NCBI GenBank assembly: GCA_959597175.1
Contig: CAUFXM010000016.1
Location: 1 to 22,165, forward strand
From: an uncultured Methanomassiliicoccales archaeon
GTDB lineage: Archaea; Thermoplasmatota; Thermoplasmata; Methanomassiliicoccales; Methanomethylophilaceae
Direction of reading: 5' to 3'
Length of the DNA stretch: 22,165 bases
Shown: piece after piece, positions 7,275 through 14,915 of the stretch
Layout of the letters: each line of letters starts with the position of its first letter
How positions within the stretch are numbered: position 1 is the first letter of the stretch
Position numbers and translations under genes: made by a program
Notes under the pieces: generated by a model
Seen by the model: only the letters and a program-made list of their open reading frames with translations
What the model was told of the DNA's origin: nothing
Database searches by the model: none

Positions 7275-8222
7275 ATGGACCGCTACATCCTGAGGGTCGT
7301 CGACGGTGACGCTGACGCGGATCGCTCGAAGACCGAGACGGTTATGGCAGATGTCGACCGTCTCTTCGGCGAGATATGCAGGAACATAGTGCGGGCAGAG
7401 CTGCGTCTGCAGGGCGAGGTGCCGGACAGCCTCCTCCCCCGCTCAGGACCGTTCGGCGAAGGCGCCCTTTGTTCCGACGCCCGCAGATTCATGGACGAAA
7501 CCCTAGACTATCTGGGCGGGCCGTCATCCGGCACGTGGATGGACGACACGTTCCCCGATGTCCCCGGCAGGAGGCGCATCGCACGCATCGTCCTGGACAT
7601 ATCCAACGGTCTCGGCGGATCGGAACTGGTTCACGGATACGAGGGATCGGAGAGACGCTTCTCCGGATCCGACACCGTCCGCGTCTCGGGTATCGCGAAC
7701 GCCGCCATGCGCGCACACAAAGGGGGGTTCGTGGGGGTGGTCGTGAAAGATCGCGGGAGATTCGACAGCTGGCACATCACCAACGGCAGGGAATCCGTCC
7801 CCATCCGCTTCACCCCCACTGTCCCTCAGTACACCCGTGACGACTTCTGCTCGGCCGGCCTGGTCATCGCAATGGGGACAGTCATCAGAAGCGATGACGG
7901 GTCGGTACAGGAACTCAGAGCCGTGGAGAACTGCTACACGTTCCCCGGAGCGCTCTTCCTCAGGGCCATTTCCGAAGGATTCGACCTCGGACTCGTCAGT
8001 CCGCTCGAGGGGATCCCTGGATACTATGCCCGCACCGGCACCTGGCACATGAGGTCCCCCGACCTCGGGCTGGAATCCACGGCGGGTTGCTGGGACGATT
8101 GCGTGATCGAATTCCACAGGCGGTTCGTTGAACTCTGGAAGGCCCATCGCGACGGAACCGCGGAGGAGAACCCGCGCGTGCACAGGCTGCTGGACGGCAT
8201 GTGCCATTTCCCCACGGACTGA
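7275..8222 (+). CDS. Unknown protein, paralogue B of a tandem pair
   Basis: A 315-aa protein of unknown function, homologous along its whole length to the preceding gene. Matching segments are AELRLQGEVP (about residues 41-50), GTVIRSDDGSVQELRA and CYTFPG in the middle, and PLEGIPGY, SPDLGL, and WDDCVIEFH..FVELW near the C terminus. The region around residues 80-120 (GTWMDD, RRRIARIVLDISNG) is better preserved here than in paralogue A, which has a Pro/Met-rich replacement. It starts 39 bases after paralogue A and has a possible TATA-like CTTATCAC at 7246-7253, so it may be read from its own promoter, from the upstream one, or from both. No enzyme or DNA-binding motif is visible. Confidence 0.8.
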   Translation: MDRYILRVVDGDADADRSKTETVMADVDRLFGEICRNIVRAELRLQGEVPDSLLPRSGPFGEGALCSDARRFMDETLDYLGGPSSGTWMDDTFPDVPGRRRIARIVLDISNGLGGSELVHGYEGSERRFSGSDTVRVSGIANAAMRAHKGGFVGVVVKDRGRFDSWHITNGRESVPIRFTPTVPQYTRDDFCSAGLVIAMGTVIRSDDGSVQELRAVENCYTFPGALFLRAISEGFDLGLVSPLEGIPGYYARTGTWHMRSPDLGLESTAGCWDDCVIEFHRRFVELWKAHRDGTAEENPRVHRLLDGMCHFPTD

Positions 8223-8258
8223 TCCGGGGCCCAGGTGCCGGCGTCAGGGCGGTGAGAG

Positions 8259-8298
8259 CCGCTCGAAGCGGGATGAACCCCCTTCTCGCAACATTTTT
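8259..8298 (+). terminator. Weak terminator after paralogue B
   Basis: A short CCGCT-CGA-AGCGG hairpin (8259-8271) is followed about 20 bases later by a T-run (8294-8298). The T-run rather than the hairpin would be the archaeal termination signal. Confidence 0.3.
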
Positions 8299-8307
8299 CT
8301 ATTAAAC
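8299..8307 (+). promoter_or_regulatory. TATA box for rnp4-yhbY-serS
   Basis: CTATTAAAC is about 32 bases before the rnp4 ATG and is the only A/T-rich element with suitable spacing. Confidence 0.55.
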
Positions 8308-8334
8308 TGACTGTCGCAGGGCAGGTAGCACATT

Positions 8335-8658
8335 ATGTCGAGGAGGCGTATTCCGCAGAAGGTACTCGCCGATATCGGGGAGGAACGGATCGACAGGCTC
8401 CTCACCATGGCCAGACAGGCCGTCAGGGACGGGAGACCCGACCGTGCGAGAAGATACGCCGAGCTGGCATCCCGCGTCTCCGCGAAGACGCAGGTCCCCA
8501 TGCCGGACGACGCGGACATATGCAAGGGTTGCGGGATCCCCCTCATGCCCGGGCTTGACTGCTCCGTGCGTCTGAGCAATCACATGGTGTGCGTAACCTG
8601 CGGACTGTGCGGGCGGACCCGTCGCAGGCCGTACCTGAGGGAGCAATCACATGACTGA
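8335..8658 (+). CDS. rnp4: Ribonuclease P protein component 4 (Rpp21/Rpr2)
   Basis: A 107-aa subunit of archaeal RNase P, which with Rpp29 binds the specificity domain of the RNA and helps trim tRNA 5' ends. An N-terminal helical half (residues about 8-50, Arg/Ala-rich) is followed by a zinc ribbon with C63/C66 and C86/C89. Between them is the conserved LMPGLDCSVRL segment, and the RRRPY tail matches the family. It overlaps yhbY by 8 bases, so the three genes rnp4-yhbY-serS form one translationally coupled operon. Confidence 0.92.
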   Translation: MSRRRIPQKVLADIGEERIDRLLTMARQAVRDGRPDRARRYAELASRVSAKTQVPMPDDADICKGCGIPLMPGLDCSVRLSNHMVCVTCGLCGRTRRRPYLREQSHD

Positions 8659-8983
8659 GAAGGACGCTAGGAAGGAACTGATGCGGAGGGCCAACGACAT
8701 CAACCCTACCGTGCATGTCGGGAAGGACGGCCTGGATCAGGGCGTCTTCGACGAGATCGCCAACCAGCTGAAGAAGAACCGCCTGATCAAGGTGAAGGTG
8801 CTCTCCAACTCCGACGACGATGCCAAGGGCGCCGCGGCGGCCATCGAGGAGGCCACTGGATCGGTTGCGGTGGACGTCCGCGGGAGCGTAATCGTGCTCA
8901 CGGACAAGCGGACGTGGACTTCCCTCAGTCAGAAGAAGTTCCGAGGTGCCAACGATGCTCGACGTCAATGTCATCAGATCTAA
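8651..8983 (+). CDS. YhbY/CRM-domain RNA-binding protein
   Basis: A 110-aa single CRM-domain protein (YhbY family), small RNA-binding proteins associated with ribosome assembly. The GKDGL motif (residues 24-28, equivalent to the GxxG RNA-contact loop) and the LIKVKVL strand (45-51) are diagnostic. It starts inside rnp4 (8-base overlap). Its last 29 bases overlap the serS start, so its C-terminal ten residues are encoded over the serS ribosome site and start. The gene sits between an RNase P subunit and an aminoacyl-tRNA synthetase, which fits a tRNA or ribosome processing role. Confidence 0.9.
   Translation: MTEKDARKELMRRANDINPTVHVGKDGLDQGVFDEIANQLKKNRLIKVKVLSNSDDDAKGAAAAIEEATGSVAVDVRGSVIVLTDKRTWTSLSQKKFRGANDARRQCHQI
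8943..8948 (+). promoter_or_regulatory. Shine-Dalgarno site fixing the serS start
   Basis: GAGGTG lies six bases before ATG 8955. The alternative start GTG at 8946 is part of this site itself, so ATG 8955 is preferred. Confidence 0.75.
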
Positions 8984-10226
8984 CCCTGAGATGATCAGGA
9001 CCATGCTTAAGAACAGGAACAAGGACGACGCGATCCTCGATAGGTTCCTGGCGGCGGACTCCGAATGGAGGGCGCTCACGGATGAGAACAACCGCCTCAG
9101 ACAGGTGAGGAACGAGGTCTCGCTGCAGATCTCCAAGATGCCGAAGGGCGAGGAGAAGGACGCCCGCATCAGCGAGATGAGGGAGGTCTCCGACAAGATC
9201 AAGGCCAACGACGAGAGGATGGCCGAGCTCGAGGATGTCCGCCAGGACTGCGTGCTGAACATCCCCAACATCCCCCACGAGTCCGTCCCGATCGGGAAGG
9301 ACGAGCACGACAACGTGGTCGTGTACGAGAGGGGCGAGAAGAGGAAGTTCGACTTCAAACCCAAGGAGCACTGGGAGATCGCCGAGGATCTCGACATAAT
9401 CGATTTCGACCGCGGCGTGAAGGTGGCGGGCAGCGGATTCTACTGCCTGAAGGGAGACGGTGCCAGACTCGAGAGGGCACTGATCAACTACTTCCTCGAC
9501 ACCCATCAGGATCAGGGCTACACCGAGCTGTTCCCCCCTGTTGTGGTCAACAAGAACGCGGTCATAGGGACGGGACAGTACCCCAACCTGAAGGACGACA
9601 TGTACTATCTGGAGAGGGACGACCTGTTCCTGAACCCCACCGCCGAGGTCCCCGTCACGAACCTCCTGCAGGACGAGATCCTGGACAAGAGCCAGCTCCC
9701 AATCTACTGGACGGCGTACCTCCCCTCGTTCAGGAGGGAGGTCGGGAAGCATGCGGACACCAAGGGGATCATCAGGGTCCACGAATTCAACAAGGTGGAG
9801 ATGGTCAACTTCGTCCTCCCCGAGAACTCCTACGCCAGGTTGGAGGAGCTGAGGCAGAACGCCGAGGACCTCATCAACGGCCTCGGACTCCCCTACAGGG
9901 TCCTGCTCCTGTGCACCGGCGATATGAGCTTCTCCTGCTCCAAGTGCTACGATTTGGAGCTCTACGCCCCAGGCAAGGACGCTTGGCTCGAGGCATCCTC
10001 GTGCAGCAACTTCACCGACTTCCAGGCCAGGAGGGCCAGGATCAAATACAGGCCCGAACCCCATCTTAAGAGCGAGTTCGTTCACACCCTGAACGGCTCC
10101 GGCCTCGCCCTCCCCAGGACCATGGTCGCCATCCTTGAGAACTACCAGAACAAGGACGGCACGGTCACCATCCCCGAGGTCCTCAGGCCCTACATGCGCG
10201 GCCAGGAGATCATCGGGAGGCGCTGA
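8955..10226 (+). CDS. serS: Seryl-tRNA synthetase (common type)
   Basis: Class II aminoacyl-tRNA synthetase (423 aa) that charges tRNA-Ser, and tRNA-Sec where present. It has the long N-terminal antiparallel coiled coil (about residues 25-100) that binds the tRNA-Ser variable arm. The TAE serine-binding segment is near 229-231. Motif 2 is FRREVGKHADTKGIIRVHEF (259-278), and motif 3 is GSGLALPRTM (381-390). This is the common bacterial/eukaryotic-like enzyme, not the rare zinc-dependent methanogen SerRS. ATG 8955 gives the canonical MLDVNVIRSNP start and has a strong ribosome site. A strong hairpin terminator follows at 10235. It is the last gene of rnp4-yhbY-serS. Confidence 0.97.
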   Translation: MLDVNVIRSNPEMIRTMLKNRNKDDAILDRFLAADSEWRALTDENNRLRQVRNEVSLQISKMPKGEEKDARISEMREVSDKIKANDERMAELEDVRQDCVLNIPNIPHESVPIGKDEHDNVVVYERGEKRKFDFKPKEHWEIAEDLDIIDFDRGVKVAGSGFYCLKGDGARLERALINYFLDTHQDQGYTELFPPVVVNKNAVIGTGQYPNLKDDMYYLERDDLFLNPTAEVPVTNLLQDEILDKSQLPIYWTAYLPSFRREVGKHADTKGIIRVHEFNKVEMVNFVLPENSYARLEELRQNAEDLINGLGLPYRVLLLCTGDMSFSCSKCYDLELYAPGKDAWLEASSCSNFTDFQARRARIKYRPEPHLKSEFVHTLNGSGLALPRTMVAILENYQNKDGTVTIPEVLRPYMRGQEIIGRR

Positions 10227-10234
10227 GAGTCATT

Positions 10235-10257
10235 GGCCCGCCGGATTCCGGCGGGCC
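10235..10257. terminator. Hairpin terminator between convergent serS and flavoprotein genes
   Basis: GGCCCGCCGG and CCGGCGGGCC form a perfect 10-bp stem with a 3-base loop. It lies between two convergent genes and could serve both strands, though U-tracts are short (TTAAAACGTTTT follows). Confidence 0.75.
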
Positions 10258-10268
10258 TTAAAACGTTT

Positions 10269-10817
10269 TCAGAGTTTCTTGGCGAGGTCGGATGCCTCTG
10301 CCATGACGTCGGCGTTGTCCTTCGCGGGACCGTTGCCGGCCTTCTCGGAGTAGTTGATCTCCCCGGCGCACTCCATCTTGAAGTACACCTGCATCACGCG
10401 CTTGATGTTGCCGATGGTCTCATCGGCTCCGGCGCCGGATCCGCTGGTCACGACGGGGACGAACTTCATGCCGGGTTTGAGACAGCACCCGTCGGGTCCG
10501 ACGAACCCGTACATCCTGTCCTCGAACGTCCTGTACTGACCGGTCGCCTGACCGAAGTAGTCGGGTGTGGCGAGGATGACCGAATCGCTACCCTTGATGG
10601 CCTCGAGGACGGGTGTTAGACCGTCCTTCCTCACACATCCCTGCCCGGCCTTCTTGCATGCCATGCAGGCCTGACAGCCCTTGTAGTCGAGGGTGTTCAG
10701 GTTGAACACCTCGACCTCGTTGCCCTCCGCCTTGGCGGATTCGGCCATCTTCTCGATTATGGAAGCGCAGTTGCCTCCTTTCCTGGGACTGGCGTTTATC
10801 GCCACTATCTTCGACAT
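10269..10817 (-). CDS. Iron-sulfur flavoprotein / NADPH-dependent FMN reductase family
   Basis: A flavodoxin-like redox protein (182 aa) of the iron-sulfur flavoprotein (Isf) group common in methanogens. The N-terminal SPRKGGNCA loop (residues 10-18) binds the FMN phosphate. A compact cluster motif C48-x2-C51-x2-C54-x6-C61 fits Isf's CX2CX2CX4-7C [4Fe-4S] site. TPDYFGQATGQ (about 84-94) and the TSGSGAG loop (124-130) are further flavin contacts. Isf proteins reduce O2 or H2O2 or shuttle electrons from ferredoxin; which applies here is unknown. It is a single gene with its own TATA box and nearly leaderless start. Confidence 0.9.
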   Translation of the reverse strand: MSKIVAINASPRKGGNCASIIEKMAESAKAEGNEVEVFNLNTLDYKGCQACMACKKAGQGCVRKDGLTPVLEAIKGSDSVILATPDYFGQATGQYRTFEDRMYGFVGPDGCCLKPGMKFVPVVTSGSGAGADETIGNIKRVMQVYFKMECAGEINYSEKAGNGPAKDNADVMAEASDLAKKL

Positions 10818-10842
10818 AGCGAATGATAAACTGTCTGAACTT

Positions 10843-10852
10843 CTATAATAAG
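10843..10852 (-). promoter_or_regulatory. TATA box for the iron-sulfur flavoprotein gene
   Basis: CTTATTATAG on the minus strand is centred about 30 bases before ATG 10817, predicting a leader of only a few bases. Confidence 0.6.
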
Positions 10853-10885
10853 GTTGGTGATTATGGACCCATCAGTTCCGAACCA

Positions 10886-12028
10886 TCAGATTCTCATCCT
10901 GTCGAGCTCCTCCATCAGACGCTGGGCGTCGATCCCCCTGCCCTTCTCGATGAGCTTGTCGCGGATGCCCCTCTCGCCCTCCAGGAGGGTGTTCGAGGTG
11001 ATCCCGTAGCGACGGGATATCGTCGCCTCCATGTACGCGGCCATCAGGTCGCATGCCTTCAGGTCTGTGCCGTTGCGCCCGCCGAATGTGGGATTGTCGA
11101 GGTCCGAGAACGGATCGTACACCATCATCCTGAATCCGTCCCTCCACTCCTGGCGGAGCAACGGCATTATCCTGGACTCCACCTGCTCGTGCTCATACTC
11201 CTCGAGGATCGCGGCCAGCCCGCTGACGTTCTCCTTTATGGGGGAGATCACGTCCTTGGTCAGAACCTCCGGAAGATCGTGGAAGAGGCCGGTGTAGAAA
11301 TCGTTGTAAGCCTGCCTGTCCGGGACCCCGTGGTCCAGGTCGTTGAGGTACATCATGTCCGCCACCATCAGCGAATGGCCGAGCACGGTGGTCCTGGGGA
11401 TGCGCGGGGTCCTGGCCCACCTCTGCTGGAACCTGAGCTGGCCGATGAGGTCGATGAAGTCGAAGGTATTCTCCGAGGACATCGCTGCCCTGACCCCGGC
11501 CAGGTCGGTGTGCTGGTTAATCTGCTCGTCGATCTCGGCCCTGGTGCCCTCGATCCCGTACAGGGAGCGGTTGGAGTCGTAGATTAGGTTGAACTCCCAC
11601 CTGGTGGCCAGGTAGTGCGCCGCGCGGATGACCGCATCCTCATGGGTGGACTTCGGATCCTCCAGATACTCGCGGAAGCGTCTCCTGAACCCCGGATCCG
11701 TATCCGGGACCAGACGGTCGAACTCCGACATCACGTAGTCGTTCACGGGCCCCCGACGCTCGGAGGCGATACGATGGAACACCTGCGGCTTCAGGTCCGT
11801 CAGGACCGACCGCTGTATGAACGAGAACATCGTGTGCTCGATGACCGTCCTCCAGTCCACACGGTTGCCCGAGGACTCCTCGAACTTCCCCAGCACCCAT
11901 GCGATCGCCGCCTTGTGCGCCTGCTTGTCCAGCTCCGTCAGGTCGACCGGGCGCATATGGTCGTTCCAGCGGTTCATGTTGGCCGAGTTGAAGAACAGGT
12001 AGAGTATGTTGGCGTTCAGTGCCGGCAT
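10886..12028 (-). CDS. HD-domain hydrolase, YfbR-like with long N-terminal region
   Basis: A metal-dependent phosphohydrolase of the HD superfamily (380 aa). The C-terminal half matches the YfbR / HD_3 group: VLGHSL (H218), FHDLPEVLTKDV (H250, D251, D259) and the distal LKACDLMAAY (D327). YfbR is a 5'-deoxynucleotidase; the substrate here is not proven. The first ~200 residues are extra compared with the ~200-aa bacterial enzyme and contain an EHTMFSF segment (64-70) that may be a degenerate partner domain. ATG 12028 is preferred over 12064 because AGGTGATC lies just before it. It begins four bases after the small membrane-protein gene ends, so the two are co-transcribed. Confidence 0.85.
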   Translation of the reverse strand: MPALNANILYLFFNSANMNRWNDHMRPVDLTELDKQAHKAAIAWVLGKFEESSGNRVDWRTVIEHTMFSFIQRSVLTDLKPQVFHRIASERRGPVNDYVMSEFDRLVPDTDPGFRRRFREYLEDPKSTHEDAVIRAAHYLATRWEFNLIYDSNRSLYGIEGTRAEIDEQINQHTDLAGVRAAMSSENTFDFIDLIGQLRFQQRWARTPRIPRTTVLGHSLMVADMMYLNDLDHGVPDRQAYNDFYTGLFHDLPEVLTKDVISPIKENVSGLAAILEEYEHEQVESRIMPLLRQEWRDGFRMMVYDPFSDLDNPTFGGRNGTDLKACDLMAAYMEATISRRYGITSNTLLEGERGIRDKLIEKGRGIDAQRLMEELDRMRI

Positions 12029-12030
12029 GT

Positions 12031-12038
12031 GATCACCT
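12031..12038 (-). promoter_or_regulatory. Shine-Dalgarno site fixing the HD-hydrolase start
   Basis: AGGTGATC on the minus strand is an eight-base match to the archaeal anti-Shine-Dalgarno, two bases before ATG 12028. It partly overlaps the stop codon of the upstream gene, suggesting coupling. Confidence 0.7.
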
Positions 12039-12350
12039 GCGGGTGAGGTCCTCGATGGTCGCATCCCCGCAGGGTGCGGAGTAATCCTCGTCGAGGATGT
12101 AGAAGAACCCGTTGACCTCCTCGTCCTCGTCGGCCTTCTTGGCCTCGACCGTGGTCGACCTGTTGCCGAGATATAGCATCAGGTATCCGATGACCAGCAG
12201 GACCACGCCCACCACGAACAGGACCTCCCAGGCGGTACCGGGGCTGATGACGTACCCCAGAGTGCCCGCAAGCATGAGCACGAACCCCACGATGGACACC
12301 AGCAACCAGGACCTCGGGTCCAGCATATCGACGAGACGGTCAATCCGCAT
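12033..12350 (-). CDS. Small two-span membrane protein, unknown function
   Basis: A 105-aa protein with two predicted membrane helices (about residues 15-35 and 42-62). A short cytosolic N terminus precedes them, and an acidic soluble tail (ADEDEEVNGFFYILDEDY) follows. No family is recognised. ATG 12350 is chosen because a TATA box (12378-12386) sits about 31 bases before it; the frame is open further to 12437, but that extension lies over the promoter. It is the first gene of a two-gene operon with the HD hydrolase. Confidence 0.7.
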   Translation of the reverse strand: MRIDRLVDMLDPRSWLLVSIVGFVLMLAGTLGYVISPGTAWEVLFVVGVVLLVIGYLMLYLGNRSTTVEAKKADEDEEVNGFFYILDEDYSAPCGDATIEDLTRR

Positions 12351-12377
12351 CCGAATCAGGGCCGTGACGCCCGTCAA

Positions 12378-12386
12378 TGATAAAGA
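12378..12386 (-). promoter_or_regulatory. TATA box for the membrane protein-HD hydrolase operon
   Basis: CTTTATCA on the minus strand is about 31 bases before ATG 12350. Confidence 0.5.
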
Positions 12387-12437
12387 TGGTTTCGGTCTGC
12401 CCACCGTATGCGAAGCCGTGATGGTAACCTTAGTCAA

Positions 12438-12449
12438 CTTTTTATACGG
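12438..12449 (+). promoter_or_regulatory. TATA box for sec61-beta
   Basis: CTTTTTATACGG is about 26 bases before ATG 12469, so the mRNA should be leaderless. Confidence 0.65.
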
Positions 12450-12468
12450 ACCTCAGATACCATCAACT

Positions 12469-12636
12469 ATGGCAAAGAAGAACGACAGCGGATTCCAGTC
12501 CTCTGCAGGCCTCATGAGGTACTTCGACGTGGAGAACGAGAAGGGGATCAGGATCAGCCCCCGTGCTGTGATCGGACTCGCCGTCGGCCTCATCGTGGTC
12601 GTCATGCTTCTCAACGTGTTCCTGCCCCTGAACTGA
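12469..12636 (+). CDS. secG: Preprotein translocase subunit Sec61-beta (SecG)
   Basis: The archaeal Sec61-beta homologue (55 aa) is the small nonessential tail-anchored subunit of the SecYEG/Sec61 channel. It has the typical layout: a polar N terminus with the conserved SSAGLMRYFD segment (residues 11-20), a GIRISP turn (26-31), and one membrane helix (about 32-52) ending LPLN. It is short and lies inside a longer open frame starting at 12112, whose upstream part is unsupported; a TATA box at 12438 fixes the start. It is monocistronic and divergent from the membrane-protein operon. Confidence 0.93.
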   Translation: MAKKNDSGFQSSAGLMRYFDVENEKGIRISPRAVIGLAVGLIVVVMLLNVFLPLN

Positions 12637-12705
12637 GCAGGATGCTTCTCGACCGGGGGTCATACACCCCATCATTTCCTGTGGAACCAGCTTCTGCTGT
12701 ATGGT

Positions 12706-12735
12706 TGAAAATAAAAATGCGGGGAGGGACCCCGC
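12706..12735 (-). terminator. Terminator for the cation/proton antiporter gene
   Basis: On the minus strand GCGGGG (12735-12730) pairs with CCCCGC (12724-12719) around a 5-base loop, followed by the T-rich ATTTTTATTTTC. This is the clearest hairpin-plus-U-tract in the window, directly after the antiporter stop. Confidence 0.75.
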
Positions 12736-12740
12736 CGGAC

Positions 12741-14051
12741 TCAGACACGGTCGTCCGGCAGGATCCTGTACTCCTCGCTGTACTTCTTCCTGAACATCCT
12801 CGCCAGGATCGGCGGAGCCACTATCGTCGTCACTACGGACATAAGCACCACCACGGCGTAGAGGTCCTGCGACATCGCACCGGAGGCCAGCCCTATCGAG
12901 GCGACGATGATACCGACCTCGCCCCTGGGCGCCATCCCGACACCGATGATGTTGAACGACTGCCTGTCCAGGGTCCTGTCGCCAAGCTTGGCCCCGAACC
13001 CGCAACCGAGGTACTTGGTGAGGATTGCCACCAGGATGATGATTACCGCCAGGATGATTACGGACGTGCTGGTCAGTGTTGCCAGATCCACCTGCAGCCC
13101 CACGTTGAGGAAGAAGAAGGACAGCATGAACGTCACGATGGAGTCTATCTTGTGCTCCAGGTCCCACTCCCACGCGTAATCCGCGAACAGCATTCCTGCG
13201 AGGAAGGCGCCTATGATCGCCGCCAGGCCGATGACCTCCGCGAAAGCGGACATGAACAGGCACACCACGATTGCCAGGACGAGCTTGTTCATCGACCTGT
13301 AGACCCTGCCCTCGGCCTCGGCCTTCCTCTTGCGGGCATCGAAGTAATCGTGGATGCGCGGGACGACGAACTTGCAGACAGCCAGGATGACGAGGACGAA
13401 CACCACCGCCTGGAGGGTGATGGATACCACGTTGCCTATGGACAGCTCCCCGGACTCGGCCATTCCCTGGACGATGGCCAGGACGATCATCCCCAGAACA
13501 TCGTCGATGACCGCCGCCGCGATGATGATGCGAGCCTCCCTGGTGTCCATCAGGTGCATGTCCTTGATGATCCTGGCCGTGATGCCCACCGAGGTCGCCA
13601 CCATGGCGGCACCCATGAACATCGCGTGATTCATGTTGCTGGGGTCCTCGTACATCAGGATGATTGCGAACCCTGCGATGAAGGGCAGCACGACACCGAT
13701 CACGGCACACAGCAGGGCCGACCTGCCTGAACTGGTGAGGTCCTTGACCTTGGTCTCCAGACCCACCGTGAACAATAGGAAGATGACACCGAGCTCCGCC
13801 AGCGCGTACACGACCTTGTAGACGTCGCTGCCTGTCTCCACGCCGGTACCTGGCTCGGGCATGTTCAGACCCAAGAAATCCATGATGACCTGGTCACCGC
13901 CGAAGGTTATGTTCGCGATGACTATCCCTATTACAATCTCGCCGATGAGCCCGGGGAGGCCGAACCTCTCCACTACAGCCGAGCCCAGACGCGCCAGGAG
14001 GAAGAGCACCCCCAAGGTGATGAGCAGTTGAAGAAGGAACTCCATCTCCAT
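12741..14051 (-). CDS. CPA2-family cation/proton antiporter (Na+/H+ exchanger type)
   Basis: A 436-aa polytopic membrane protein of the monovalent cation:proton antiporter-2 family. About 12-13 helices are expected. The ion-binding core is visible: the ATSVGIT unwound segment (residues 152-158) and the double aspartate D183-D184 in AAAVIDDVLGM. Two adjacent Asp indicate the electrogenic NapA/NhaA-like mode rather than the single-charge type. It lacks a C-terminal TrkA/RCK nucleotide-binding domain, ending with a short basic-acidic tail after helix 13. ATG 14051 was chosen; ATG 14045 is two codons further in. A TATA box at 14073-14080 gives a nearly leaderless message, and a good terminator follows. 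Confidence 0.93.
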   Translation of the reverse strand: MEMEFLLQLLITLGVLFLLARLGSAVVERFGLPGLIGEIVIGIVIANITFGGDQVIMDFLGLNMPEPGTGVETGSDVYKVVYALAELGVIFLLFTVGLETKVKDLTSSGRSALLCAVIGVVLPFIAGFAIILMYEDPSNMNHAMFMGAAMVATSVGITARIIKDMHLMDTREARIIIAAAVIDDVLGMIVLAIVQGMAESGELSIGNVVSITLQAVVFVLVILAVCKFVVPRIHDYFDARKRKAEAEGRVYRSMNKLVLAIVVCLFMSAFAEVIGLAAIIGAFLAGMLFADYAWEWDLEHKIDSIVTFMLSFFFLNVGLQVDLATLTSTSVIILAVIIILVAILTKYLGCGFGAKLGDRTLDRQSFNIIGVGMAPRGEVGIIVASIGLASGAMSQDLYAVVVLMSVVTTIVAPPILARMFRKKYSEEYRILPDDRV

Positions 14052-14072
14052 ACGCCCTCATGTCAGTAAGAC

Positions 14073-14080
14073 TATTTTAA
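14073..14080 (-). promoter_or_regulatory. TATA box for the antiporter gene
   Basis: TTAAAATA on the minus strand is about 26 bases before ATG 14051. Confidence 0.55.
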
Positions 14081-14094
14081 GATGGGAGAACGAT

Positions 14095-14120
14095 GCGCCC
14101 GCCGAAGACCCGACGGGCGC
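14095..14120 (-). terminator. Hairpin after the acidic repeat protein
   Basis: GCGCCCG (14095-14101) pairs with CGGGCGC (14114-14120) around a 12-base loop, between the acidic-protein stop at 14166 and the antiporter promoter. Confidence 0.5.
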
Positions 14121-14165
14121 TAATGGGCCAGGACCCGGTTTTCTAGGATGTGCTTTCTTTTTCGT

Positions 14166-14915
14166 TCAGAACGAGAAGCAGACCCGCCAGCCGCTCCTGC
14201 GGATCTCCTGGGATCCGAAGGAGAATGTGACTGCGGGACAGTCCTCGGTGATCTCCGCCGGCTCGTCTTCGACGACTACGACATCGTCGCAGACGACCTG
14301 CGATATCACTGTCATTGCCTCCATCACCGCGGCATCTATCGCGATGGCCTCGGCGATGCACACCGTCTCGGCCTCCGAGACCAGATCGTCGACTATAGCG
14401 CCGATGTCCACCGCGGGGACGTCCACCTCCTGCACCTCGGGTTGGGCGATCAGGACGGGGGCCTCCGACGCGGCCCCTATCAGGGACACCGCCACGGGCA
14501 TGGCGAGCATGGCCTGCGCCACCGGGGCACGGATCATCCCGACTCCCGACGGCACCTGCTCTGCCACAGACGGCTGCTCGTCCTGGACGGGCTCGGCCCA
14601 GCAGGCCTCCATCCCGTCATCGGGCATATATTCGTCTTCGAAGTCCGTATCCTCGTACACGGAGAGTTCCGGAACTGCCAGTGTCATGAGGTCGCGCACC
14701 TCGTGCCTAAGGTCCATCCAGGGGATCTCGTCCTGGATGTAGGCACGCGCGAAGCGCCCTTCGCATCCGTCATCCACCATGGGGACGTCCGGATCGACGA
14801 AGGCGTCATCCCCCTCGTCCCTGAGCCCGGGCACTGAGAACAGCATGACGTCGCGGACTTTGTCCGAGACGGCCGTGGGCTCTGCGTCGAGAAGGGTGCG
14901 CTGACCCCTCAGGCT
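14166..14915 (-). CDS. -1-frame continuation of the acidic repeat protein
   Basis: A 249-codon open segment read in exactly the -1 frame relative to the preceding gene, continuing from a C CCT TTA heptamer. It is acidic and hydrophobic-patterned (VDVPAVDIGAIVDDLVSE and similar), like the upstream part, and ends RSGWRVCFSF before TGA. A pair of related modules is visible: KVRDVM...VPGL...DDAFVDPDVPMVDDG and EVRDLM...VPEL...DTDFEDEYMPDDG. The only start codon for independent translation is ATG 14846, but it has no ribosome site, and the first module begins upstream of it. Third-position GC stays high from the frameshift site on. I therefore read it as the distal part of one 811-aa protein, made by frameshifting or broken by an indel. 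Function unknown. Confidence 0.7.
   Translation of the reverse strand, partial: SLRGQRTLLDAEPTAVSDKVRDVMLFSVPGLRDEGDDAFVDPDVPMVDDGCEGRFARAYIQDEIPWMDLRHEVRDLMTLAVPELSVYEDTDFEDEYMPDDGMEACWAEPVQDEQPSVAEQVPSGVGMIRAPVAQAMLAMPVAVSLIGAASEAPVLIAQPEVQEVDVPAVDIGAIVDDLVSEAETVCIAEAIAIDAAVMEAMTVISQVVCDDVVVVEDEPAEITEDCPAVTFSFGSQEIRRSGWRVCFSF

Noticed and set aside
8925..10085. 386-codon minus-strand open frame
   Set aside because: It is antisense to serS, whose motifs 2 and 3 are intact; high GC produces long shadow frames here.
12408..13730. 440-codon plus-strand open frame
   Set aside because: It runs antisense to the clear CPA2 antiporter and over sec61-beta; the translation is His/Asp-rich without any fold signature.
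14148..14837. 229-codon plus-strand open frame
   Set aside because: It lies antisense to the distal acidic segment, and its His/Arg/Gly/Leu-rich translation is typical of a shadow frame with no recognisable domain.
14166..14846. Distal acidic segment as a separate gene starting at ATG 14846
   Set aside because: There is no ribosome site, and the repeated module begins upstream of this ATG in the same frame, so translation from upstream is more likely. It is not fully excluded.
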